Assembly (NCBI GenBank): GCA_007695205.1
Contig: REEF01000931.1
Location: forward strand, 1-5,229
Length of the DNA: 5,229 nucleotides
Direction of reading: 5' to 3'
Source of the DNA: Planctomycetaceae bacterium
GTDB taxonomy: Bacteria > Planctomycetota > Planctomycetia > Pirellulales > Pirellulaceae
The number at the start of each line of letters is the position of its first letter. The first letter of the stretch is position 1. A program made the position numbers and the translations under genes. The notes beneath the pieces were generated by a model. It was not told where the DNA came from and did not search any database. It was given only the letters and a program-made list of their open reading frames with translations. Shown in pieces: positions 1 to 5,229 of the stretch.

Positions 1-1870
1 AGGCGCCTATATCGGGAGCGCTGCCAACATATCCGTCAGTCACGCCCGGGATCACTGACCCGCGGTCGATGCCGGGCGAGTCCGGTCGCAGGCGGAACTT
101 CAGCCCTCCCTCGCCGGCGTTCGTAAACTCCGGATCCGTCGCGGCGGTCAATTCGTTGGTTCCCGGGTTGTCGGGCCGGATCGGCGCACGGTAGATGTTG
201 TTATTGAGGTTCTCGGGAGTGCCGCCGGGATAGGAATGGAAAGCGAACCAGTATGTGATGTCCGTGGACGCCATGGTATTGTTGAAGACCCGGTGAAACG
301 GGGGCTTGGCCTGTTCCAACCGCACATCGTTCATGTGGTTGTTCCAGAACACGTTGTGGTCGATCTGCGCCGGCTTGGCGTTCTGATCGAAGTAGATCGC
401 GGCCCCGACAGGGAACGCGTGGGCCTTGTCGTTGCCGGCGTCGTGAATCCAGTTGTGGTGGATGCGCGTGCCGGTCAGGTCGGTATTCCGGGCCGAATAG
501 ATGGCGCCCAGGTCGGTGTTGAGCAGCCCGAACTCGTATATGTCGTTGTAGGCGATCTCCTTGTTGCCGTAGACCATGTCGATGGCCGAGCGCCCGGTCC
601 GAAAGATCGTGTTGCGGATAATCGTATTGCGCGCGCTGCCGGGCGCGGGAAAGATGGCGCAGCAATAGGTTCCGCCATAGGAGATATCATGGATCAGGTT
701 GTTGTCGGCCACGCACCCCTCGCCCCCCAGCACGATCCCATGCCCCGCGCTGTATTCGATGATGCTGTTCCGAATGACATTGTTGGACCCCATCAGCCGG
801 ATGCCGCTATCATCGGAGTGGGAATAGATCACGTCCTTTGCCGGCAGGGTCACAAAGTGGCTGATATACTTGGCCCTGATCCCGTCCAGCGTGATGTCCG
901 CGCTGGTGGCGTCCGTCGTGATCGTGGCCGCAAACACGCCGAGATTCCTGATCGTGATGTTCGATTTCCCGCGGAGGTCAAAAGCATCGTTCCGCCGCTT
1001 GACCTCCACATGCGCCGGCGCGCCTCCGCCGGGCGCCCAGAGATACAGCTTGCTCCCGTCGTAGAACCACTCCTTCTCGGCATCCAACGCGCCCAGCTTT
1101 CCCGTCAGGTAATAGGAGTCGCGAAACCTCTCCGAGGCGTTGGAAGGAAACTCGACCTGCCCGGCCGACGAGGCCGCGATCGTGCTAGTCTGGGGCACGT
1201 ACCAGCCGATGTACCAGATCGTGCCCCCGGCCCAGCCACCCGGAATCTCCGGGATACCCGCATCCCGGAGTATCGCGTTGGTCCCGCCCGACCCGGCCGT
1301 CCAGGCATCGTTCGCGATGGGGCGGAAATCCGCCCGGTTCAACAGGTCATCCGAATCGGCTAGGTTCGGCCACCGGGCTTCAATCATCATCTTGCCGTCG
1401 ACAAAAACCTGATTGGCCAATAGCGTTGCGTTGCCGGTGATCTGTTCGCCATATCCTGTCAGCGGCAGGGCGATGGCCGTCTGATAGATCTGGCCGCTGT
1501 ACACGGTCCAGTTGCCGTCGATTAGGTCGGCTCCGCTCACCGTAACCTCGGCGTCTCCATCCGGCTGAAACGTGACAGGTTGGCCCGACGCCCCGGAGTT
1601 GGCGGGCACGACCGTCTCCCGGTAGATGCCGGAGCGGATGTTGACGAAATCGCCAGCCGCCGCCACGCTGGCCGCCTTCTGGATCGTCGCAAAAGGTTCA
1701 GACGCCGTACCCGGGTTGCGGTCCGAGGCGCCATCGCCGCCCACGTAGAAATCGGCGGCCAGCACCTGCCCCGTTCCGACGGCCAGCAAAGCCAGCAGCG
1801 CCGAAACCATGACGCCGGCAACACAAATGCGCGGAAAGCTCTTGCCGAAAGTGGATTTCCTGAGTCTCAT
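1..1870 (-). CDS. Secreted right-handed parallel beta-helix protein, C-terminus cut by the window edge
   Basis: The frame is open for 623 codons from the ATG at 1870 to the left edge with no stop, so the protein is partial. Residues 1-38 form a signal peptide: basic RLRK start, hydrophobic stretch about 15-32, likely cleavage after VLA or VLAA. Residues 41-90 match the DUF1565-like entry motif of extracellular beta-helix proteins (FYVGGDGASDRNPGT, then PFATIQKAA and GIYRETVVP). Residues 90-300 form a less repetitive region with YDGSKLYLWAPGG. Residues about 300-560 carry helix coils with Asn/Ile ladders, such as NITIRNLGV, NNVIRNSIIEYSAGHGI, NTIIRNTIFRTGRSAI and AQIDHNVFWNN. The end, SPGIDRG...DIGA, resembles the C-terminal SPAIDxG...DIGAYE motif of such proteins, so the true end may be near unless an anchor follows. 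Proteins of this fold are often polysaccharide lyases or glycosidases; I cannot assign a substrate or catalytic residues. It lies 86 bases downstream of the unknown gene at 2538-1957. Confidence 0.9.
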   Translation of the reverse strand, partial: MRLRKSTFGKSFPRICVAGVMVSALLALLAVGTGQVLAADFYVGGDGASDRNPGTASEPFATIQKAASVAAAGDFVNIRSGIYRETVVPANSGASGQPVTFQPDGDAEVTVSGADLIDGNWTVYSGQIYQTAIALPLTGYGEQITGNATLLANQVFVDGKMMIEARWPNLADSDDLLNRADFRPIANDAWTAGSGGTNAILRDAGIPEIPGGWAGGTIWYIGWYVPQTSTIAASSAGQVEFPSNASERFRDSYYLTGKLGALDAEKEWFYDGSKLYLWAPGGGAPAHVEVKRRNDAFDLRGKSNITIRNLGVFAATITTDATSADITLDGIRAKYISHFVTLPAKDVIYSHSDDSGIRLMGSNNVIRNSIIEYSAGHGIVLGGEGCVADNNLIHDISYGGTYCCAIFPAPGSARNTIIRNTIFRTGRSAIDMVYGNKEIAYNDIYEFGLLNTDLGAIYSARNTDLTGTRIHHNWIHDAGNDKAHAFPVGAAIYFDQNAKPAQIDHNVFWNNHMNDVRLEQAKPPFHRVFNNTMASTDITYWFAFHSYPGGTPENLNNNIYRAPIRPDNPGTNELTAATDPEFTNAGEGGLKFRLRPDSPGIDRGSVIPGVTDGYVGSAPDIGA

Positions 1871-1875
1871 GCGAT

Positions 1876-1880
1876 TTCCT
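1876..1880 (-). promoter_or_regulatory. Ribosome binding site of the beta-helix gene
   Basis: AGGAA on the minus strand lies 5 bases before the ATG at 1870. It supports this start over the in-frame ATG at 1810 (codon 21), which would remove the basic N-region of the signal peptide. Confidence 0.6.
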
Positions 1881-1956
1881 GATTGATTGATAGGGGATTT
1901 GACTGATTTTCTGGGCGGTCGTCAGTTCCGTTCATACCACCAGCCTGCGAAAAATG

Positions 1957-2538
1957 TCACACGAATCGAGAACGGTTCACGTCTGAGCGCTCTCCCAGCG
2001 TCTGGTCCTTTGCAACGGCCAGCCACTCGAGCACAACGCTGTCGCCACGGCGGCGAGGCGGTCGCGCGGTTCGAGGTTCTACCGTACCGCATGCCGGGGA
2101 CGTCAGCAAGGGTTCGCTGGTCACCGGGGCCTCGCTGGGCGACTGACTGGCAGCCCCAGGGAGAACGCTTCGCGGATCTACTGCGTTGGCGGGCAATCGG
2201 TGTCCGGCGATCCGCGAGGCATGGCTGTCGGAGTCCTTCAGGTAGAAGACCCGGCGCGTAAACATGCCGCTGGATCGGTCGGCCGGCGCATCGGCTTGCA
2301 GCGTCGAATAGCCGACGATACGCCCTCCGCTCCCCTGACGCAACGGGCCTCGGCGACTCTTGCACTGGGGCACGGTCATCTCGCGCACGTAAGGCAGCAT
2401 GGCAGTATCCTCCAGCCACACGATACTCGATTCGTACAACAGCGGATCGCCGTCTTGGCAGTTTTGCAGCCAATCGAGCGACAATTTGCGCTGGATCTCG
2501 AGACTGCCGTCGGCGTGTTGAACCGTCTGTAGCTTCAT
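1957..2538 (-). CDS. Hypothetical protein of 193 residues, family not recognised
   Basis: I do not recognise this protein. It starts at the ATG at 2538, preceded by a good AGGAG ribosome binding site, and ends at TGA 1957-1959. Codon choice is varied and GC-rich, as in a genuine gene. The N-terminal part (residues 1-110) looks folded, with mixed charged and hydrophobic sequence such as LEIQRKLSLDWLQNC, LLYESSIVWLED, GGRIVGYSTLQAD and FTRRVFYLKD. Residues about 115-165 are rich in Pro, Ser and Arg and look like a disordered linker. A short hydrophobic patch, SVVLEWLAVA, follows near 167-176. There is no signal peptide or convincing membrane segment, so a cytoplasmic location is likely. Cysteines at 27, 59 and 150 form no metal-binding pattern. 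It is divergent from the sigma factor and upstream of the beta-helix gene on the same strand, so co-transcription with the latter is possible. A longer overlapping frame on this strand (2608-1922) is Arg-rich, lacks a ribosome binding site and is rejected. Confidence 0.7.
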   Translation of the reverse strand: MKLQTVQHADGSLEIQRKLSLDWLQNCQDGDPLLYESSIVWLEDTAMLPYVREMTVPQCKSRRGPLRQGSGGRIVGYSTLQADAPADRSSGMFTRRVFYLKDSDSHASRIAGHRLPANAVDPRSVLPGAASQSPSEAPVTSEPLLTSPACGTVEPRTARPPRRRGDSVVLEWLAVAKDQTLGERSDVNRSRFV

Positions 2539-2545
2539 GATTTTG

Positions 2546-2550
2546 CTCCT
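2546..2550 (-). promoter_or_regulatory. Ribosome binding site of the 193-residue hypothetical gene
   Basis: AGGAG (within GAGAGGAG) on the minus strand lies 7 bases before the ATG at 2538. It is the strongest Shine-Dalgarno match in the window and the main reason for preferring this frame over the overlapping longer one. Confidence 0.7.
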
Positions 2551-2572
2551 CTCGCATCTGTTCCGAAACGGC

Positions 2573-2594
2573 CGCGGAAGTTCCGGTTTCCGCG
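2573..2594. repeat. Inverted repeat CGCGGAA / TTCCGCG, possible operator or 5' UTR hairpin
   Basis: The 7-bp arms at 2573-2579 and 2588-2594 are perfect complements around an 8-base loop. The loop begins GTTCC, so the left arm can also pair as GGAA-G-TTCC (2576-2584). It lies 35-56 bases upstream of the minus-strand ATG at 2538. It could be a repressor or activator site, or a hairpin in that leader. Base composition alone could produce a 7-bp repeat, so the functional claim is weak. Confidence 0.35.
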
Positions 2595-2735
2595 TGTCCG
2601 GAATTCAATATGCCGCGAGTCCACGAATGTGTCAGAAAATCTGGAAAAATCGTCCGTGCCGTGCTGATCGCCCCAGGTTGGTGGTGTCGACCCGAAAGAA
2701 TTTTGGTTACATTCCACGGGACTCGGCATACAGAT

Positions 2736-2742
2736 AAGGTGA
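2736..2742 (+). promoter_or_regulatory. Ribosome binding site supporting the GTG start of the sigma factor gene
   Basis: AAGGTGA lies 7 bases before GTG 2750. No in-frame ATG occurs before the conserved sigma region 2, so this site fixes the GTG start. Confidence 0.6.
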
Positions 2743-2749
2743 CAGATCG

Positions 2750-3340
2750 GTGGGAAGCAGGAATTCACAGACGGGCTGCGATCTGACGACGGACGAATTA
2801 GTCCAACTCGTCCGGGCAGAGAATACGGACTACTACCAAGAGATTGTGAACCGTTATCAGCGAGACGTGTTGCGGATCGTCAGTTTCACGTTGTACGACC
2901 GGAGCCAGACGGAAGACCTGGTTCAGCAAGTGTTTGTGAATGCGTTTCTGCATCTGGCGGATTTCGAGTTGGGCCGGGATTTCGGGGCTTGGTTGCGGAC
3001 GATCGCCCGCAACGCGGTGCGCGAGCATTTGCGGCACAACGCCCGATACGAACGGCGGTTGAAGGTTTATGCGGAGTTGGTGAGTCAGCGGTGGGAGGAT
3101 GACGAACGGGCGGTGGAGTTGGAGGAGTCCATGCAGCAGGCTCTGCATGAGTGCATGCGGCGTTTGCCGCACAAGGCGGCTCGGGCGATTCGCCTGCGTT
3201 ATCAGGAGCGGTTGGATTACAGCACGATGGCTGCCAGGATGAACACCACCGCTGGCGCCTTGCGCAATCTGGTGTTGCGCGTGCGCGTCCAGTTGCGGGA
3301 GTGTATCGAGCGGGGAATGGCCCGGCAGGGTGACTCATGA
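2750..3340 (+). CDS. ECF-type RNA polymerase sigma-70 family sigma factor
   Basis: This 196-residue protein has the two-domain ECF layout and typical length. Region 2 spans about residues 32-103 and includes YQRDVLRIVSFTL, QTEDLVQQVFVNAF, FGAWLRTIARNAVREHLR and the basic stretch that follows. Region 4 spans about 128-186: LHECMRRLPHKAARAIRLRY, then a helix-turn-helix (about 157-182, YSTMAARMNTTAGALRNLV). It should direct core RNA polymerase to a dedicated promoter set. The style is close to the planctomycete/verrucomicrobial sigma subgroup (TIGR02989-like), though I could not test this. The start is GTG 2750, preceded by AAGGTGA; the stop is TGA 3338-3340. The stop overlaps the ATG of the FecR/LamG gene by four bases, so the two are probably translationally coupled and work as a sigma/anti-sigma pair. 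Its promoters and regulon cannot be read from this window. Confidence 0.92.
   Translation: MGSRNSQTGCDLTTDELVQLVRAENTDYYQEIVNRYQRDVLRIVSFTLYDRSQTEDLVQQVFVNAFLHLADFELGRDFGAWLRTIARNAVREHLRHNARYERRLKVYAELVSQRWEDDERAVELEESMQQALHECMRRLPHKAARAIRLRYQERLDYSTMAARMNTTAGALRNLVLRVRVQLRECIERGMARQGDS
3327..3340 (+). promoter_or_regulatory. Coupled start: AGGG ribosome binding site and ATGA stop/start overlap
   Basis: AGGG at 3327-3330, inside the end of the sigma gene, lies six bases before the ATG at 3337. That ATG overlaps the sigma stop TGA (3338-3340). This arrangement favours translational coupling and a fixed ratio of sigma and anti-sigma protein. Confidence 0.7.
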
Positions 3341-4914
3341 ATCGTATCGAAGAACTTACCTTGAAACTGATCGACGAAGAAATCAGCGACGCCGAGTTCG
3401 CCGAACTCGAGCGTTTGCTGGCGGACGATCCCCAGGCCCTGCGTTGTCACGCTTCGCTGCTGGACCTGGAAGCGGCCTTGCTCGGTCGGCGGAGCCGCTT
3501 CGACGTGGCGCCGCAGACGATGGCCAAGATCCGCGAACTGGTCGGCCGGTCGGAACCGCAACCGGAACCGGTTCGTGTCGTCGAGCGACGGAAACCTGAA
3601 CGCCGACCGTCCGCGCGCCCGTTCGTCCGGATGGCCTTAGCCGCCAGCTTGTTGGCGTTGATTGGCGTCGGAGTGCTGTACCACCAACCGATGGGCAGCA
3701 CGCCGGTTGACGCTCGAGTGTCGCAGGCGGACGAAGGGGTCGTGGTCCAGCGTGGTGAACAAGCGCTGCCGGCTCGGGCCGGGTGGAAGCTGGCAGCGGG
3801 CGACCGCCTGGTCGTTCCCGCCGGCGCCGCCGTCTCGGTGGAGTATGCCGACAGGACGCGGCTGATCTTTGGCCCGCAGTCCGCCACCACGTTTCAGACA
3901 GGCCGCGGGCTGACGAAAAGGCTCGTTCTGCAAACTGGGGCGCTCGTCGCGCATGTGCCGAAGCAAGCCGAGGGAGCGGCGCTGGAGGCATCCACCCCCC
4001 AAGCGCAAGCCCGCGTGCTGGGCACGCGATTTTTGCTGGCCGCGGCGCCGGCGGAAACGCGTCTGGACGTGATCGAGGGCCGCGTCCGCCTGACGCGCAG
4101 CGCCGATCGCGCGGCAGTCCTCGTTTCTGAGGGGCAGTTTGCGGTCGCGGCGCCTGGCACGCCGCTCGTCGCCCAGCCGCTGCCGGGGCGGATCACCGAG
4201 TCGCTTGTTGCCTTGTACCGCTTCGACGAGGGCCGGGGAACGACGGTGCTTGACCGATCCGGATTCGAGCCGTCGTTGGACTTGGAAGCGGAATCGGACG
4301 AAGGGTTCGATTGGCTGCCGTCCGGCGGATTGCAGGTCACGGGCGGAGCGATGCTCAGTTCTCCGCAACCAGCCGAGAAGATCGTTGAAGCCTGCCAGGC
4401 CAGCGACGAACTGACGATCGAAGCTTGGGTCACACCGGCCCGCGTCGAGCAGTCCGGACCGGCGCGGATCGTGACGTTGTCCGAGAACACCAATCACCGC
4501 AACTTTGCGTTGGGCCAAGGCAGCCAATTGGAAACGCCGCCTGCGAACCATGCCCGTTTTGCCGCTCGCCTGCGAACGACCGAGAAGGACGGCAATGGCG
4601 AACCGGCCATCTACAGCCCGGACCAAACCACTGTGGCCGATTTGACCCACGTGGTCTTTACCCGCAGCCGTGACGGCACGGAGCGGTTGTACGTCGACAG
4701 CATCTTGCGGAGTCAGGAGGTCCGCGGTGGCGACTTTTCGAATTGGGACGCCACTTTCCATCTGGCCTTGGGCAACGAGTTCACCCGCAACCGGACCTGG
4801 GAAGGCGTCTATCACCTGGTCGCCATCTATAGCCGCAGCCTGACCCAAACTGAAGTCCTGGACAATTTCCGCGCGGGTTGCACGAGAGAAAGTCTGCGAC
4901 GAGACAACCTTTGA
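3337..4914 (+). CDS. FecR-type membrane anti-sigma regulator with C-terminal LamG/concanavalin-like domain
   Basis: This 525-residue protein has four parts. Residues 1-70 are a helical cytoplasmic region (LTLKLIDEEISDAEFAELER, then LADDPQALRCHASLLDLEA) that should bind the sigma factor; it lacks the HxxxCxxC motif of zinc anti-sigma proteins. Residues 71-96 are a Pro/Arg-rich linker. One membrane helix spans about 97-115 (MALAASLLALIGVGVLY), with basic residues on its N-terminal side, so the C-terminal part should lie outside the cytoplasm. Residues about 125-270 form a FecR domain: GDRLVVPAGAAVSVEYADRT, the hallmark ASTPQAQARVLGTRF, then LDVIEGRVRL. Residues about 286-514 form a LamG-like jelly-roll (LVALYRFDEGRGTTVLDRSG, LTIEAWVTPARV, HVVFTRSRDGTERLYVDS, LALGNEF, YHLVAIYSRSLTQTEVLDNF), a fold that often binds glycans. 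No catalytic residues are evident. It is coupled to the sigma gene by an ATGA overlap. The ligand is unknown. Confidence 0.92.
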   Translation: MNRIEELTLKLIDEEISDAEFAELERLLADDPQALRCHASLLDLEAALLGRRSRFDVAPQTMAKIRELVGRSEPQPEPVRVVERRKPERRPSARPFVRMALAASLLALIGVGVLYHQPMGSTPVDARVSQADEGVVVQRGEQALPARAGWKLAAGDRLVVPAGAAVSVEYADRTRLIFGPQSATTFQTGRGLTKRLVLQTGALVAHVPKQAEGAALEASTPQAQARVLGTRFLLAAAPAETRLDVIEGRVRLTRSADRAAVLVSEGQFAVAAPGTPLVAQPLPGRITESLVALYRFDEGRGTTVLDRSGFEPSLDLEAESDEGFDWLPSGGLQVTGGAMLSSPQPAEKIVEACQASDELTIEAWVTPARVEQSGPARIVTLSENTNHRNFALGQGSQLETPPANHARFAARLRTTEKDGNGEPAIYSPDQTTVADLTHVVFTRSRDGTERLYVDSILRSQEVRGGDFSNWDATFHLALGNEFTRNRTWEGVYHLVAIYSRSLTQTEVLDNFRAGCTRESLRRDNL

Positions 4915-4936
4915 TTCCAAACAGCAACATCCCGTC

Positions 4937-4949
4937 CGTCGTAGCGACG
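4937..4949 (+). terminator. Weak hairpin in the convergent gap; terminator role doubtful
   Basis: CGTCG and CGACG form a 5-bp stem around the loop TAG, 23 bases after the FecR/LamG stop. There is no T-tract, so this is not a standard intrinsic terminator. It is listed only because the gap between the convergent genes (4915-5002) holds no better candidate. A second pair, TTCCAA (4915-4920) and TTGGAA (4975-4980), encloses it but is only 6 bp. Confidence 0.15.
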
Positions 4950-5002
4950 CACAGTAGGTTGGCGACCATCGAGATTGGAAACGGGGACACAAAATGAAGC
5001 AT

Positions 5003-5113
5003 TCAGCAAGCGCCTATGCGGGTGATTGCCTGGCCGCTGTAACTGCGGTTCGAGCGGGCGACCATCGTCCAGGAAAAACCAGCCATCAACATCTTCTGGA
5101 ACAGGGGATTCGT
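5003..5113 (-). pseudogene. Untranslated tail of the ThuA gene beyond the in-frame TGA
   Basis: The same frame reads on from 5113 to a second TGA at 5005-5003. Its first 17 codons, TNPLFQKMLMAGFSWTM, match the expected last helix of ThuA proteins. After that, VARSNRSYSGQAITRIGAC does not resemble the usual family end. A different frame there ends with ARTAVTAARQSPA and a TAG at 5016-5014, loosely like the family tail, so a second small indel near 5060 is possible but speculative. Confidence 0.5.
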
Positions 5114-5229
5114 TCAGACATCCTCGCGATGCCCCAGCGAGTTGTAATAGACACGGCCGTCACCATGCTTGCGAGCCCATACGGAAGGCATGGGCGGACG
5201 ATCGTACTGGTGGCCCCGCATGCCCTCGG
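5114..5229 (-). CDS. ThuA-domain protein, C-terminal part only, closed by a TGA at a usual Trp position
   Basis: Reading leftward from the right edge, the frame gives EGMRGHQYDRPPMPSVWARK, then HGDGRVYYNSLGHREDV, then TGA at 5116-5114. The block RPPxPxxWxRxHGxGRVFYxSxGHREDVW is characteristic of the C-terminal end of ThuA-like (trehalose utilisation, glutamine-amidotransferase-like fold) proteins, which are common in planctomycetes; I matched it from memory of the family. The usual residue after REDV is Trp (TGG); here it is TGA. Beyond it the same frame continues TNPLFQKMLMAGFSWTM, which is also family-like, so the stop probably arose by a point change or a sequencing error. TGA is the normal stop of three other genes in the window, so code reassignment is unlikely. 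Most of the gene lies outside the window. It converges on the FecR/LamG gene. Family members bind or act on sugar-related compounds; no specific role can be given. Confidence 0.75.
   Translation of the reverse strand, partial: EGMRGHQYDRPPMPSVWARKHGDGRVYYNSLGHREDV

Larger units (their letters stand above)
2539..2749. other. Divergent intergenic region
   Basis: These 211 bases separate two divergent starts (2538 minus, 2750 plus) and should hold the promoters of both units. No -35/-10 pair is good enough to call on either strand. The part nearest the minus-strand gene (2561-2603) has a cluster of TTCCG/CGGAA half-sites. The part nearest the sigma gene is more AT-rich around 2630-2650 and 2695-2715. 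Small open frames here lack coding character. Confidence 0.6.

Noticed and set aside
236..1363. Plus-strand open frame of 375 codons
   Set aside because: It is antisense to the beta-helix gene, whose frame has a signal peptide and clear beta-helix motifs. The plus-strand product is low-complexity (Val, Arg, Pro, Asp) and resembles no family.
1880..1926. GATT tandem repeat (1881-1890) and ACTGA/TCAGT arms (1902-1906, 1922-1926) between the two minus-strand genes
   Set aside because: Short arms, a 15-base loop and no T-tract; not distinguishable from chance.
2578..2584. GGAACTT on the minus strand, resembling an ECF -35 element for the 193-residue gene
   Set aside because: A start about 35 bases downstream would fall inside the ribosome binding site, and no matching -10 element is present at the usual spacing.
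1922..2608. Minus-strand open frame of 228 codons overlapping the 193-residue gene
   Set aside because: It starts with TTG without a ribosome binding site and is very Arg-rich. The shorter frame has AGGAG and a more protein-like composition.
2643..2672. GGAAAAA followed about 16 bases later by TGAT, a possible self-regulated promoter of the sigma gene
   Set aside because: Only a loose match to ECF promoters in general; without aligned targets of this sigma factor it cannot be supported.
2703..2732. TTGGTT with CATACA 18 bases away, a possible sigma-70 promoter before GTG 2750
   Set aside because: Both hexamers match consensus at only about half of positions.
3637..4992. Minus-strand open frame of 451 codons
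   Set aside because: It is antisense to the FecR/LamG gene, which has unmistakable domains. The product is Arg/Gln-rich with no recognisable motif.
4994..5229. Plus-strand frame open from an ATG at 4994 to the right edge
   Set aside because: It is antisense to the ThuA gene end, which has the family-specific HGxGRV and GHRED block. The plus-strand product looks like nothing known.

Overview
The window looks like a GC-rich chromosome segment from the Planctomycetota, possibly Pirellulales-like. That placement is inferred from gene content: an ECF sigma factor translationally coupled to a FecR-type membrane anti-sigma protein with a LamG/concanavalin-like C-terminus, a large secreted parallel beta-helix protein, and a ThuA-family gene end. 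This combination is typical of planctomycete genomes. No rRNA, tRNA, CRISPR array or complete mobile element was seen.

Layout. On the minus strand, 1870 down to 1 is one uninterrupted reading frame of 623 codons. It encodes a signal-peptide-bearing right-handed beta-helix protein that runs off the left edge of the window. Upstream on the same strand, 2538-1957 is a 193-residue protein of unknown function with a good ribosome binding site; it may share a transcript with the beta-helix gene (86-base gap). A 211-base divergent intergenic region (2539-2749) holds a cluster of TTCCG/CGGAA half-sites, including a 7-bp inverted repeat. On the plus strand, 2750-3340 is an ECF sigma factor starting with GTG. 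It overlaps by four bases (ATGA) with 3337-4914, a FecR/LamG anti-sigma regulator. Convergent to it, entering from the right edge, is the C-terminal end of a ThuA-domain protein (minus strand, 5229-5114). Its frame is closed by a TGA where the family normally has tryptophan, and recognisable ThuA sequence continues beyond that stop.

How the parts may work together (inference). The sigma/FecR-LamG pair looks like a cell-surface signalling unit. The FecR protein would hold the sigma factor at the membrane, with its LamG domain outside the cytoplasm. The divergently transcribed unknown protein and secreted beta-helix protein are the nearest candidate targets. The most notable observations are the TGA-for-Trp lesion in the ThuA gene, the unrecognised 193-residue protein, and the half-site cluster between the divergent units.
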